A DNA stretch of 64,000 nucleotides from Mycolicibacter sinensis (GCF_001667945.1 NZ_LZJK01000153.1:1-64000), one strand, 5' to 3'. Positions 26,776-35,707 are shown, counted from the first letter of the stretch. Notes: generated from the sequence alone by a model not told the origin. Translations and numbers: made by a program.

Positions 26776-27425
26776 GCTACGACAACATGCTGGATCTGGC
26801 CGCCGGCGCGGTGCTGCTGACCGCGGTGCTGGCCGTCTGGCGCCGCGACCTGTCGGCGATCGTGCGGGGACTGCTCGTCGCCCAGGGTGCTGCACTGGCC
26901 GCCATCCCGGTGATTCGCGGTGTGCACGAACAGGATCGGGCCCTGATCGCGGTCGGGGTCGTGGTGGTGGCCGTGCGGGCCGTCGCGCTGCCGGGGCTGT
27001 TGGCCCGCGCGCTCGGCGCCGAATTAGAGCGCCGCGAGGCCACTCCCCTGGTCAGCATCGCCGCATCACTGCTGGTGGTCACCGCCCTGGTGGTGGTGGC
27101 ATTCGCGATCGCCCAGCCCGTGGTGGACCTGCAGCGCAGCACCGCGACCAACGCCGCCCCGGCCGCGATTGCCACCGTCCTGATCGCCCTGTTCATGATG
27201 GCGACCCGCCGCCATGCCATCTCGCAGGCGGTCGGGCTGCTGATGCTGGACAACGGGATCGCCGCCACCGCGTTCCTGCTGACCGCCGGTGTCCCGCTGA
27301 TCGTCGAACTGGGTGCGTCGCTGGATGTGCTGTTCGTGCTGATCGTGCTCGGTGTGCTGACCGGGCGATTGCGCAACGCCTTCGGTGGGGTGGATCTGGA
27401 CCGGCTGCGGGAGCTGCGCGACTGA
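26772..27425 (+). CDS. hycP: HyfE-like membrane subunit (HycP/Rv0085-like)
   Basis: A 217-residue protein starting at ATG 26772 (ATGA overlap with hycD) with six or seven hydrophobic helices. HyfE family members are related to NuoK/MrpC and form part of the ion-translocating arm of hydrogenase-4 and formate-hydrogenlyase-2 type complexes. Its stop shares one base with the next ATG. Confidence 0.88.
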   Translation: MSYDNMLDLAAGAVLLTAVLAVWRRDLSAIVRGLLVAQGAALAAIPVIRGVHEQDRALIAVGVVVVAVRAVALPGLLARALGAELERREATPLVSIAASLLVVTALVVVAFAIAQPVVDLQRSTATNAAPAAIATVLIALFMMATRRHAISQAVGLLMLDNGIAATAFLLTAGVPLIVELGASLDVLFVLIVLGVLTGRLRNAFGGVDLDRLRELRD

Positions 27426-28891
27426 TGACACCTCTGCTGCTGCTCGCCCTTCTGGCACCCGTTGGGGCGTCCGTGTTTTCGGTTGTGGCCGGCTGGCGCC
27501 GGCTCAGCGCAGTCGCGACGTGTGCGTCGGCGCTGACGATTCTCGGCTGCGGGATCGCCCTCGCGTTTCGGCTCGGTGACCGGGCACATCTGGCCCTGAA
27601 CGGCCTGCTGCGCGCCGACGCACTGTCGGTGACCATGCTGATCGTGATCGGGGTCGTCGGCAGCCTGGCCACCTGGGCGAGCATCGGCTACCTCGACGCC
27701 GAGCTGGCCCGCGGGGTGACCGATCGGCGCGGTGCACGGCTGTACGGCATCCTCACCCCGGCGTTTCTGGCCGCGATGGCGCTTGCGGTGTCGGCCAACA
27801 ACATCGGGGTGGTGTGGGTCGCCGTCGAGGCCACCACGGTGGTCACCGCGTTTCTGGTCGGGCACCACCGCAGCCGTGCCGCGCTGGAGGCCACCTGGAA
27901 GTACGTCATGGTCTGTTCGGTGGGCATCACCATCGCGTTTTTGGGCACCGTCCTGCTGCACTTCGCCGCTCGCCACGCCGGCGCCGGCGGCGAGGATGCG
28001 CTGCACTTCGACGTCCTGGTGGCCCATGCCGGCGGTCTCGACCCGGCGGTCACCCGGCTGGCCGGGGCACTGTTGCTGATCGGCTACGGCGCGAAGATGG
28101 GTCTGGCGCCGTTTCACAGCTGGCTGGCCGACGCGCACAGTCAGGCGCCGGCACCGGTTTCGGCGTTGATGAGCGGGGTGCTGCTGTCGGTCGCGTTCTC
28201 GGTGCTGATCCGGATCAAGCCGATCATCGACGCCGCGACGGGCCCCGCTTTCCTGCGGGCCGCGCTGCTGACCACCGGGCTGGCGACGATGCTCATCGCC
28301 GCGCTGTTGCTGACGGTCACCGCCGACCTCAAACGGATGCTGGCCTATTCGTCGATGGAGACGATGGGCCTGATCGCGGTCGCCGCCGCCGCCGGCACCG
28401 CGCCGGCCATCGCCGCACTGCTCCTGCACGTGCTGGCGCACGGGGTGGGCAAGACGGTGCTGTTCCTGGCCGGCGGCCAGTTGCAGGCCGCCCACGGCAC
28501 CACGGCGATCAGCGAGATCACCGCGGTGTTGGGCCGATCACGGCTGGTCGGTGGCGCATTCGCGGCCGGGATGGTGGTGCTGCTCGGGTTGCCGCCGTTC
28601 GCGATGTTCGCCAGCGAGTTGGCGATCGCGATGTCGCTGGCCGACGCCCGGCTGGCGTGGGCCCTGGGACTGGCACTGGTGGCGCTTCTGGTGGCGTTCG
28701 CCGCGCTGATCGCCAACTCCGGCCGCATGCTGCTGGGTGTACCGAGCCCCGGCGGCCCGCCGATCCAGGTGCCGGCCACCGTCGCGGCCGCACTGGTGAC
28801 CGGGGTGCTGGCCGCACTGGCCCTGGGCGTGACCGCGGGCCCGCTGACCGACCTGTTCGCCACCGCCGCAACACAACTGGGGGCGCTGTGA
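27425..28891 (+). CDS. hycQ: HyfF/NuoN-like proton-conducting subunit (HycQ/Rv0086-like)
   Basis: A 488-residue polytopic protein, the second antiporter-like subunit of the complex. Conserved features: the ISVEATT-like VAVEATTVVTAFLVG, YGAKMGLAPFHSWLADAHSQAPAPVSALMSG, and LKRMLAYSSMETMGLI. Having two antiporter-type subunits resembles hydrogenase-4 (Hyf) more than hydrogenase-3 (Hyc). One-base overlaps join it to both neighbours. Confidence 0.9.
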   Translation: MTPLLLLALLAPVGASVFSVVAGWRRLSAVATCASALTILGCGIALAFRLGDRAHLALNGLLRADALSVTMLIVIGVVGSLATWASIGYLDAELARGVTDRRGARLYGILTPAFLAAMALAVSANNIGVVWVAVEATTVVTAFLVGHHRSRAALEATWKYVMVCSVGITIAFLGTVLLHFAARHAGAGGEDALHFDVLVAHAGGLDPAVTRLAGALLLIGYGAKMGLAPFHSWLADAHSQAPAPVSALMSGVLLSVAFSVLIRIKPIIDAATGPAFLRAALLTTGLATMLIAALLLTVTADLKRMLAYSSMETMGLIAVAAAAGTAPAIAALLLHVLAHGVGKTVLFLAGGQLQAAHGTTAISEITAVLGRSRLVGGAFAAGMVVLLGLPPFAMFASELAIAMSLADARLAWALGLALVALLVAFAALIANSGRMLLGVPSPGGPPIQVPATVAAALVTGVLAALALGVTAGPLTDLFATAATQLGAL

Positions 28892-30363
28892 TGGCTTCGG
28901 TTTCCCGCGTCGCGGTCACCGGCACCGAGCTGGCCGACACGACCGCACGGTTGCTGGCCGACGGCTTCCGGCTCGCACTGGTGGCCGCCCACGATGAGTA
29001 CGACCACCTGCGCGTGGTGTATCTGTTCCTCGCCGGCCGGCCGGACCGTCGCACCGAGCTGACCCTGACCGTTCCGGCGCAGCACCCATCGATACCGTCG
29101 CTGGCCCGGTTGTCTTTTCAGGCCGGCCGCTTCGAACGGGAGATGCTGGACCTCTACGGGATCACCCCGGTCGGCCATCCGCAGCCGCGCCGCCTGGTGC
29201 GCCACGCGCACTGGCCGGAGAATTGGCATCCGATGCGTAACGACGCCGGGCCGCCGCCGGATTTCGTTGCGGCGGGCCGCTTTCCCTTCCTCAACGTCGA
29301 AGGCGCCGGCGTCTACGAGATTCCGGTCGGGCCGGTGCACGCCGGCCTGATCGAGCCGGGTCACTTCCGCTTCTCGGTGATCGGGGAATCGGTGCTGCGG
29401 CTCAAGGCGCGGCTGTGGTTCGTGCACCGGGGAATCGAGCGGCTGTTTGCCGGCCGCGGCGCCGGTGCCGCCGTCGAGCTCGCCGAACGGATCAGCGGCG
29501 ATACCTCTGCCGGACACGCGCTGGCGCACAGCCTGGCCGTTGAGGATGCCCTCGGTGTCCAGCTGCCGGATCCGGCGCATCGATTGCGCGCCCTGCTGGT
29601 CGAACTCGAGCGGCTCTACAACCACGCCGCCGACCTGGGGGCCCTGGCCAACGACGTCGGCTTCGGCCTGGCCAATGCACACGCCCAACACGCCCGCGAA
29701 CAACTGCTGCGGATCAACGCGCAAGTGACCGGAGATCGGTTGCTGCGGCGGGCGATCCGGCCGGGAGGCGTTGTGCTGCAGGCACTCCCCGACCCGCACC
29801 GGCTGCAGACCCTGGCCGATGACGTCGCTGAGATCGCTGAGCTGACGTTGGGCAACTCGGTGATCTATGACCGGTTCGCCGGCACCTCGGTGCTGCATCG
29901 AAGCGACGCGGAAGCGCTAGCGACGCTGGGCTATGTGGCACGGGCCAGCGGGCTGGTCACCGATGCCCGGCTCGACCATCCGATCACCGACCTGCCGGTA
30001 ACCGAGGTGTCGGCGACAGCCGGCGATGTGCTCGCCCGCTATACGGTTCGGCGCGACGAATTCGCCGCCTCGGTGGCGCTGTGCCGCAACCTGATCGAGG
30101 GCCACCGCGGACCGATCGAGATCCGGGGGGAGATTCCCGAGGCGGCGGCCGGGTCCGGGGTCGGCATCGTCGAGGGCTGGCGCGGGACCATCGTGCACCG
30201 GGTGGAGATCGGCGCCGACGGAGCCATCACCCGCGCCAAGATCGTCGACCCCTCCTGGTTCAACTGGCCGGCCCTGCCGGTTGCCATGGGCGACACCATC
30301 GTCCCGGACTTCCCGCTGACGAACAAGAGCTTCAACCTGTCGTACGCCGGAAACGACTTGTAG
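28891..30363 (+). CDS. hycE: HycE/NuoCD-like large subunit lacking all NiFe ligands (Rv0087-like)
   Basis: A 490-residue fusion: residues 1-135 are NuoC-like (FEREMLDLYGITPVGHPQPRR), residues 145-490 are NuoD/hydrogenase-large-subunit-like (VGPVHAGLIEPGHFRFSVIGE). Where [NiFe] hydrogenases have R-x-C-x2-C the protein reads ERISGDTSAGHA (199-210), and where they have the C-terminal DPCxxC it reads DPSWFNWPAL (453-462). All four metal ligands are therefore gone while the frame and C-terminus stay intact. It cannot bind a NiFe centre and is probably a redox-driven pump subunit like NuoD or Ehr-type complexes. ATG 28891 overlaps the previous stop by one base. Confidence 0.92.
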   Translation: MASVSRVAVTGTELADTTARLLADGFRLALVAAHDEYDHLRVVYLFLAGRPDRRTELTLTVPAQHPSIPSLARLSFQAGRFEREMLDLYGITPVGHPQPRRLVRHAHWPENWHPMRNDAGPPPDFVAAGRFPFLNVEGAGVYEIPVGPVHAGLIEPGHFRFSVIGESVLRLKARLWFVHRGIERLFAGRGAGAAVELAERISGDTSAGHALAHSLAVEDALGVQLPDPAHRLRALLVELERLYNHAADLGALANDVGFGLANAHAQHAREQLLRINAQVTGDRLLRRAIRPGGVVLQALPDPHRLQTLADDVAEIAELTLGNSVIYDRFAGTSVLHRSDAEALATLGYVARASGLVTDARLDHPITDLPVTEVSATAGDVLARYTVRRDEFAASVALCRNLIEGHRGPIEIRGEIPEAAAGSGVGIVEGWRGTIVHRVEIGADGAITRAKIVDPSWFNWPALPVAMGDTIVPDFPLTNKSFNLSYAGNDL

Positions 30364-30402
30364 CGGCTTGGGACCGCTGCGCCGTGTGTCAGGATATTTG
30401 AC

Positions 30403-30825
30403 ATGGGTGACGTGGACAGCGCTCCGCTGGGCTATCTGCTGTACCGGGTCAGCTCGGTGCTGCGCCCGCAGGTGTCGGCGGTGCTGGGTCCGTTGGGGCT
30501 GACGCTTCCCGAATTCGTCTGCATGCGAGTGCTTTCGCTTCGCCCGGGGCTGTCCAGCGCCGAGTTGGCCCGCCACATCAGCGTCACGCCGCAGGCCATG
30601 AACGCCGTGCTGCACCGGCTGCAGAACCGGGGCGCGGTGAGCCGGCCGCAGTCGGTGCCGTCCGGGCGGGCGCTGCCGGCGACGCTGACCGACGCCGGTC
30701 GCGACCTGCTGACCCAGGCGGAAGAGGCGGTGCGGGTCGCCGACGGCCGGGTGCTGGCGGCCCTGAGTCCGGCCGAGCAGCACCGGTTCCGGCAGATGCT
30801 GGAGCAGATCGGCGACCAGTGTTGA
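30403..30825 (+). CDS. MarR family transcriptional regulator
   Basis: A 140-residue regulator with the MarR winged helix: LTLPEFVCMRVLSLRPGLSSAELARHISVTPQAMNAVLHRLQNRGAVSR, followed by the wing SVPSGRALPATLTDAG. It begins 40 bp after hycE on the same strand, so it could be read through from the hyc operon or have its own promoter in the gap. Its target is unknown; local self-regulation is the usual default for the family. Confidence 0.88.
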   Translation: MGDVDSAPLGYLLYRVSSVLRPQVSAVLGPLGLTLPEFVCMRVLSLRPGLSSAELARHISVTPQAMNAVLHRLQNRGAVSRPQSVPSGRALPATLTDAGRDLLTQAEEAVRVADGRVLAALSPAEQHRFRQMLEQIGDQC

Positions 30826-30870
30826 TGGCGGCGGCCCGCTTCGCCCGGCTTCGCGCGCTTGCGACCTCCG

Positions 30871-32280
30871 CTAGCCCCGGCCGGTGATCCTGGGCCAGGG
30901 CTTCGCCGCCTCGAGTTCATAGGCCAGCTCCAGCAGCCGGGCGTCCTGACCGAAGTGGGCGCTGAACATCATGCCCACCGGCAGCCCGGCCGCCGATTCG
31001 GCCAGCGGCAACGAGATCGCCGGGTCCCCGGTGGCATTCTGCAGCGGGGTGAACGCCACCCAGTCCATCAGCCGATCGATGATCTGCCGGTAGTCGGCGG
31101 TGGGATCCAGGTGGCCGACCTTCGGGGTCTCGTGGGCTAGCGTCGGGGTGAGCACCACGTCGTAGTTGCGGAACAGCCGTGCGGTGTGCCGGCGCAGGCT
31201 CGCCAGCCGGGCGATCGCCAGCGGCAGCCGGTACAGGTGCCGGGTGGCATGGCGGTCCAGTCCCAGCGTCAGGTTGTCCAGCCGACCGCGGTCGAAGGTC
31301 GGGCCGAACATCCGCCGCCCGCCGCGCACCAGCGCGGTCGCCAAAAACGCCCAGTAGAGCAGGAAGTCGTCGGCGAAGTAGCCCGGCACCGGTGGGCGGT
31401 CGACGTAGTCGAGGTGATGTCCGAGTTCCTCGAGCAGCGCGGCGGTCTTCAACGTCAGCTCGCGCATCTCCGCCGACGTCTCGCGCTGGATCGATTGAGT
31501 GATCACCGCGATCCGCAGCCGCTGACTGCCCGGCGCCCGGACGTCACCGACCGGGGGCAGTTTGGGGTTGCGCCAGATCCGTTCCGCCTCGGCGTAGAAG
31601 GCCGCGGTGTCCCGCACCGAGCGGGTGACCACCCCGTTGTAGACGATGCGCACCGGCATGGCGCGCAGGTCGGAGTCCAGCGGCAGCCGGCCGCGCGACG
31701 GTTTGAGGCCCACCAGACCGTTGCAGGCCGCCGGGATGCGGATGGAGCCGCCGCCGTCGTTGGCGTGCGCGATCGGCACCACCCCGGCCGCGACGAACGC
31801 CGCCGACCCCGACGACGACGCCCCCGCGGTGTAGTCGGTGTTCCACGGGTTGCGCACCGCGCCCAGTCGCGGGTGCTCGGCGGCGGCGCTGAACCCGAAT
31901 TCGGACAGCTGGGTCTTGCCCAGCGCGACCAGGCCGGTGCCCAGGTACAGCCGGGCGAAATCGCCGTCGGCGGCAGCGGCGTGCGGCTGCCACGCGTCGG
32001 TGCCCTGCATGGTCGGCATCCCGGCAACATTGACGTTGTCCTTGACGAAGGTCGGGATCCCGCCGAAGTAACCGCCGCGCGGCGCCGCGGCCGCGGCGCG
32101 CGCCCGGTCGAACGCCTGGTAGGCCAGGCCGTTCAGCTGCGGGTTGACCGCTTCGGTACGGGCGATCGCGGCTTCGACGAGCTCGGCGGGCGACACGTCG
32201 CCCGATCGGATCCGCTCGACCAGACCGACCGCGTCGGAGTCGCCGAGCGCGTCGTCACCGAAGGCGTGGACATGGTGCAT
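30871..32280 (-). CDS. amiC: Amidase, amidase-signature family (AmiC/Rv2888c-like)
   Basis: A 469-residue amidase hydrolysing an unknown amide. The Ser-cisSer-Lys triad is present: Lys80 (TFVKDN), Ser156 in GASSSGSAA and nucleophile Ser179 in NDGGGSIRIPA. The usual GGSSGG is GASSSG here, still compatible with activity. It lies downstream of tsf on the same strand with a 36-bp gap, in the Rv2888c-Rv2890c order. Confidence 0.92.
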   Translation of the reverse strand: MHHVHAFGDDALGDSDAVGLVERIRSGDVSPAELVEAAIARTEAVNPQLNGLAYQAFDRARAAAAAPRGGYFGGIPTFVKDNVNVAGMPTMQGTDAWQPHAAAADGDFARLYLGTGLVALGKTQLSEFGFSAAAEHPRLGAVRNPWNTDYTAGASSSGSAAFVAAGVVPIAHANDGGGSIRIPAACNGLVGLKPSRGRLPLDSDLRAMPVRIVYNGVVTRSVRDTAAFYAEAERIWRNPKLPPVGDVRAPGSQRLRIAVITQSIQRETSAEMRELTLKTAALLEELGHHLDYVDRPPVPGYFADDFLLYWAFLATALVRGGRRMFGPTFDRGRLDNLTLGLDRHATRHLYRLPLAIARLASLRRHTARLFRNYDVVLTPTLAHETPKVGHLDPTADYRQIIDRLMDWVAFTPLQNATGDPAISLPLAESAAGLPVGMMFSAHFGQDARLLELAYELEAAKPWPRITGRG

Positions 32281-32316
32281 GTCCTGACGCTAGCAAGAGC
32301 GCCCGTGCTGGGCAGG

Positions 32317-33132
32317 CTAGGCCTGGCCGACCTCGAACCGCGCAAACCGCGTCACGGTCACGCCCGCTTCGTCGAGCAGCGCCTTCACGGTCTTCTTCGA
32401 GTCCGACACCGCCGCCTGGTCCAGCAGCACGGTGTCCTTGAAGAAGCCGTTCACCCGGCCCTCGACGATCTTCGGCAGGGCGGCCTCGGGCTTGCCCTCC
32501 TCCTTGGCCGTCTCCTCGGCGATGCGGCGCTCGTTGGCCACCACGTCGGCGGGGACGTCGTCGCGGGTCAGATAGCGGGCCTTGAGCGCGGCGATCTGCA
32601 GCGCCACCGCGTGAGCCGCCTCGGTTCCGGCGCCGGTGTACTCAACCAGCACACCGACCGCCGGCGGCAGGTCGGAGGCCCGCTTGTGCAGGTAGGTCTC
32701 CACGGTGCCGTCGAAGTAGGCGACCCGGCGCAGCTCGAGCTTCTCGCCGATCTTGGCCGACAGCGCCTCGATTGCCTCACCGACGGTGCGGTCCCCGATC
32801 TTGGCAGCCTTGAGCTCCTCGACGTCGGAGGTCTTGGCCGCCGCTGCGGCGGTGACGACCTCCTCGGCGAGCGCCTTGAACTCGTCGTTCTTGGCGACGA
32901 AGTCGGTCTCGGAGTTCAGCTCGATCAGCGCGCCGTCCTTGGCGGCGACCAGGCCTTCGGCGGTGGCGCGCTCGGCGCGCTTGCCGACGTCCTTGGCGCC
33001 CTTGATCCGCAGCAATTCGACGGACTTGTCGAAGTCGCCGTCACTTTCAGCCAGCGCGTTCTTGCAGTCCATCATGCCTGCGCCGGTGAGTTCCCGAAGC
33101 CGCTTGACGTCGGCAGCGGTGTAGTTCGCCAC
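32317..33132 (-). CDS. tsf: Translation elongation factor Ts
   Basis: Nucleotide-exchange factor for EF-Tu. The 271-residue protein has the N-terminal UBA-like signature (LRELTGAGMMDCKNAL) and the EF-Ts motif SETDFVAKNDEF in the core domain. It follows rpsB with a 15-bp gap and will be co-transcribed with it, as is nearly universal. Confidence 0.98.
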   Translation of the reverse strand: MANYTAADVKRLRELTGAGMMDCKNALAESDGDFDKSVELLRIKGAKDVGKRAERATAEGLVAAKDGALIELNSETDFVAKNDEFKALAEEVVTAAAAAKTSDVEELKAAKIGDRTVGEAIEALSAKIGEKLELRRVAYFDGTVETYLHKRASDLPPAVGVLVEYTGAGTEAAHAVALQIAALKARYLTRDDVPADVVANERRIAEETAKEEGKPEAALPKIVEGRVNGFFKDTVLLDQAAVSDSKKTVKALLDEAGVTVTRFARFEVGQA

Positions 33133-33147
33133 TGTGGTGTGCCTTTC

Positions 33148-33975
33148 CTACGATGCGTCGGTGGTGGTGTCGGTGCCGGCGGCCGGCTCAGGTGCCGAGG
33201 TGGTGGCACCGGCGAGCAGCTCCTGCTCCCATTCGGCCAGCGGCTCGACGGCCTCGGCCTCGGCCTTGCCCTCGCCGTTGCCCTGACCGGCGCGGGCCTG
33301 CAGGCCCTCGGCCACCGCGGAGGCGATGACCTTGGTCAACAGCGCCGCCGAGCGGATCGCGTCGTCATTGCCCGGGATCGGGTAGTCGACCAGGTCCGGG
33401 TCGCAGTTGGTGTCCAGGATCGCGATCACCGGGATGCCCAGCTTGCGGGCCTCGCCGACGGCGATGTGCTCCTTGTTGGTGTCGACGACCCAGACGGCCG
33501 AGGGCACCTTGTTCATGTCGCGGATACCGCCGAGGCTGCGCTCCAGCTTGTTCTTCTCCCGGGTCAGACCCAGGATCTCCTTCTTGGTGCGTCCCTCGAA
33601 GCCACCGGTCTGCTCCATGGCCTCGAGCTCCTTGAGCCGCTGCAGCCGCTTGTGCACGGTGGAGAAGTTGGTGAGCATGCCGCCGAGCCAGCGCTGGTTG
33701 ACGTACGGCATCCCGACCCGGGTGGCCTCGGCCGCGACCGATTCCTGCGCCTGCTTCTTGGTGCCGACGAACAGCACGGTGCCGCCGTGGGCGACGGTCT
33801 CCTTGACGAACTCGTACGCCTTGTCGATGAACGTCAGCGTCTGCTGCAGGTCGATGATGTAGATGCCGTTGCGGTCGGTGAAGATGAACCGCTTCATCTT
33901 GGGGTTCCAGCGACGGGTCTGATGCCCGAAGTGGGTGCCGCTGTCAAGCAGCTGCTTCATGGTTACAACAGCCAT
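33148..33975 (-). CDS. rpsB: 30S ribosomal protein S2
   Basis: From ATG 33975 the protein is 275 residues starting MAVVTMKQLLDSGTHFGHQTRRWNPKM; the frame is open to 34098 but the extra 41 residues are not S2-like and cross the leader. Core motifs (NGIYIIDLQQTL, VNQRWLGGMLTN, NPG/GNDDAIRS) are present. The acidic Ala/Glu-rich tail of about 45 residues is typical of mycobacteria. It heads the rpsB-tsf unit. Confidence 0.98.
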   Translation of the reverse strand: MAVVTMKQLLDSGTHFGHQTRRWNPKMKRFIFTDRNGIYIIDLQQTLTFIDKAYEFVKETVAHGGTVLFVGTKKQAQESVAAEATRVGMPYVNQRWLGGMLTNFSTVHKRLQRLKELEAMEQTGGFEGRTKKEILGLTREKNKLERSLGGIRDMNKVPSAVWVVDTNKEHIAVGEARKLGIPVIAILDTNCDPDLVDYPIPGNDDAIRSAALLTKVIASAVAEGLQARAGQGNGEGKAEAEAVEPLAEWEQELLAGATTSAPEPAAGTDTTTDAS

Positions 33976-34050
33976 TGATCCATGGCTCCTTATTTGTTGT
34001 CGGTTGTCGCCCGGCGACGGGTGAGGCCGGGCCCTGGTGCCTGCTGAGCT

Positions 34051-34077
34051 GCCGGACCCCTGTCGGGGACCGCCGGC
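34051..34077 (-). promoter_or_regulatory. Hairpin in the rpsB upstream region
   Basis: GCCGG (34051-34055) and CCCC (34057-34060) can pair with CCGGC (34073-34077) and GGGG (34065-34068), giving a nine-pair hairpin with a four-base loop, about 75 bp upstream of the rpsB ATG. It lies in the likely 5' leader; rpsB-tsf leaders are autoregulated by S2 in several bacteria. A role here is conjecture. Confidence 0.4.
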
Positions 34078-34158
34078 AACCGGTTGTGCTGCAGACACGC
34101 GAAGTCAGCCCGCTGACGCGAACCGCGCATGTGAGTTTACACGCCGCGAACAGGTGCT

Positions 34159-34167
34159 TTGTCCACA
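34159..34167 (+). other. DnaA-box-like 9-mer between rpsB and the M23 peptidase gene
   Basis: TTGTCCACA, matching the mycobacterial DnaA-box consensus. It stands alone, 45 bp before the peptidase ATG, and not in an origin context. The same 9-mer with similar flanks recurs at 40856-40864. Confidence 0.4.
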
Positions 34168-34211
34168 GCGGTGACTGGCCCGTTTCGGGGCCGCCGGGGT
34201 GAACTGGGCGG

Positions 34212-34700
34212 ATGCGACGCACGGCGTTGTTCCTGGTCGCGGCGTTGCTGCTGGCGGCGCCGGCCCACGGCCACCCGGTGCGGCTGAACTGGCCGCTGCG
34301 CCCGCGCCCGGCGGTGGTGCGGGAATTCGACGCCCCGCGGCCGGATTGGCAGCGCGGACATCGGGGGGTGGACCTGGCCGGTGTCGCGGGCCAGCCGGTG
34401 TATGCCGCCGGCGACGCGACCGTGGTGTTCGCCGGGCTCTCGGGCGGCGTGCCGGTGGTGTCGCTGGCCCACCCGGGCGGGTTGCGCACCAGCTATCAGC
34501 CGGTTTCGGCATCGGTGCGGCCGGGCCAGCGGGTGACGGCGACGACGGTGATCGGGGTGCTGGCTCCCGGTCATCCCGGCTGTGGCGCGGCGGTGTGTCT
34601 GCATTGGGGCGCGATGTGGGGGCCAGCCTCGCGGGCCGACTACATCGACCCGCTGGGGTTGTTGGCCTCGACCCCGATCCGGCTCAAGCCGTTATCGTGA
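34212..34700 (+). CDS. Secreted M23 family metallopeptidase (Rv2891-like)
   Basis: A 162-residue exported protein: signal peptide residues 1-20 (ALFLVAALLLAAPAHG), then an LytM/M23 domain with zinc-ligand motif His50-x3-Asp54 (GHRGVDLAG) and the C-terminal LHWG motif around His131. The third ligand is probably the His in LAHPGG. M23 enzymes cut peptidoglycan cross-links. It diverges from rpsB and converges with xerC, as Rv2891 does in H37Rv. Confidence 0.88.
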   Translation: MRRTALFLVAALLLAAPAHGHPVRLNWPLRPRPAVVREFDAPRPDWQRGHRGVDLAGVAGQPVYAAGDATVVFAGLSGGVPVVSLAHPGGLRTSYQPVSASVRPGQRVTATTVIGVLAPGHPGCGAAVCLHWGAMWGPASRADYIDPLGLLASTPIRLKPLS

Positions 34701-34776
34701 CCGCCGAGTGTGGGGTTGATGCACGCGTGTCCGGAGAAAGCGTGACACAAGCCGACGTTCGGCGCCCGTTTTGGCG

Positions 34777-35676
34777 CTAGGCCCGGGGGTGGGCCCGCTC
34801 GTGCACCGCCCGCAGCCGCGCGACCGTGACATGGGTGTAGAGCTGGGTGGTGGCCAGGCTGGAGTGACCCAACAGTTCCTGCACGACCCGCAGATCCGCC
34901 CCGCCCTCCAACAGGTGAGTCGCCGCGGTGTGCCGCAACCCGTGCGGCCCCATGTCGGGGGCGCCGCCGACCGCGGCGACCGTCTGGTGCACGACGGTAC
35001 GGGCCTGGCGCGGGTCCAGCCGGCCACCGCGGGCACCGAGCAGCAGGGCCGGGCCGGACTCCGCCGTCGCCAACAGTGGACGCCCGCGGGCCAGCCAGGC
35101 CTGCAGCGCCTCGGCGGCCGGCTCGCCGAACGGCACCGTCCGCTGCTTGTTGCCCTTGCCGAGCACCCGCAGCAGCCGACGTGAGGGATCGACGTCGTCG
35201 ACATCCAGGCCGCACAGTTCGCTGACCCGAACGGCGGTGGCATAGAGCAGTTCGGCGATCAGCCGGTCCCGCAAGGCCAGCGGATCGTTTTGCTGTGCAC
35301 CGGTTTTCGCGGCGGCCATGGCAGCGTGCGCCTGGTCGGTGCGCAATACCGCCGGCAGGGTCCGGCGAGCTTTGGGCAGTGCAAGCCGCGCCCCGGGATC
35401 CGATGCCAGCAGGCCGCGCCGGGCCGCCCAGGCGGTGAAGGTCTTGACCGTCGAGGTGCGCCGGGCCAGTGTGCTGCGGGCCGCGCCGGCGCCGGCCTGC
35501 TGGGCCAGCCAGCTGCGCAGCAGCGGCAGGCTCAGGCCGTCGATGCCAGGGTGTCCGCGTTCGGCGAGGAAAGCGAACAGCGACCGCAGGTCACCGAGGT
35601 AGGCACGGCGGGTGTGTTCGGAGCGTCCCCGTTCCAAAGCCAGGTGCTCGTCGAACTCCTCGAGAATCTCGTCCAC
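34777..35676 (-). CDS. xerC: Tyrosine recombinase XerC
   Basis: Resolves chromosome dimers with XerD at dif. From GTG 35676 it is 299 residues, the family length; the frame is open to 35745 without homology. Catalytic residues: Arg150 (TAVRVSEL), His245 and Arg248 (HGLRHTAATH), His271 (LLGHSS) and nucleophile Tyr280 (TQLYTH). The N-terminal SAM-like core-binding domain is present. No dif-like site was sought outside the gene. Confidence 0.95.
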   Translation of the reverse strand: MDEILEEFDEHLALERGRSEHTRRAYLGDLRSLFAFLAERGHPGIDGLSLPLLRSWLAQQAGAGAARSTLARRTSTVKTFTAWAARRGLLASDPGARLALPKARRTLPAVLRTDQAHAAMAAAKTGAQQNDPLALRDRLIAELLYATAVRVSELCGLDVDDVDPSRRLLRVLGKGNKQRTVPFGEPAAEALQAWLARGRPLLATAESGPALLLGARGGRLDPRQARTVVHQTVAAVGGAPDMGPHGLRHTAATHLLEGGADLRVVQELLGHSSLATTQLYTHVTVARLRAVHERAHPRA

Positions 35677-35707
35677 CGACTCACGGTGGCAGAAGCCGTT
35701 CAAACGC

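Noticed and set aside
28891..30363. Loss of NiFe cysteines as pseudogenisation or sequencing error
   Set aside because: Both sites changed by substitution with the frame intact and the C-terminal block preserved; two independent errors of this kind are implausible.
31186..33978. 930-codon plus-strand open frame across amiC, tsf and rpsB
   Set aside because: It is opposite three well-supported genes and is Arg/Gly/His-rich, as expected of a GC-rich antisense shadow.
34762..34777. GCGCC-N6-GGCGC hairpin between the M23 gene and xerC as a terminator
   Set aside because: A 5-bp stem touching the xerC stop codon is too weak to call in this GC-rich DNA.
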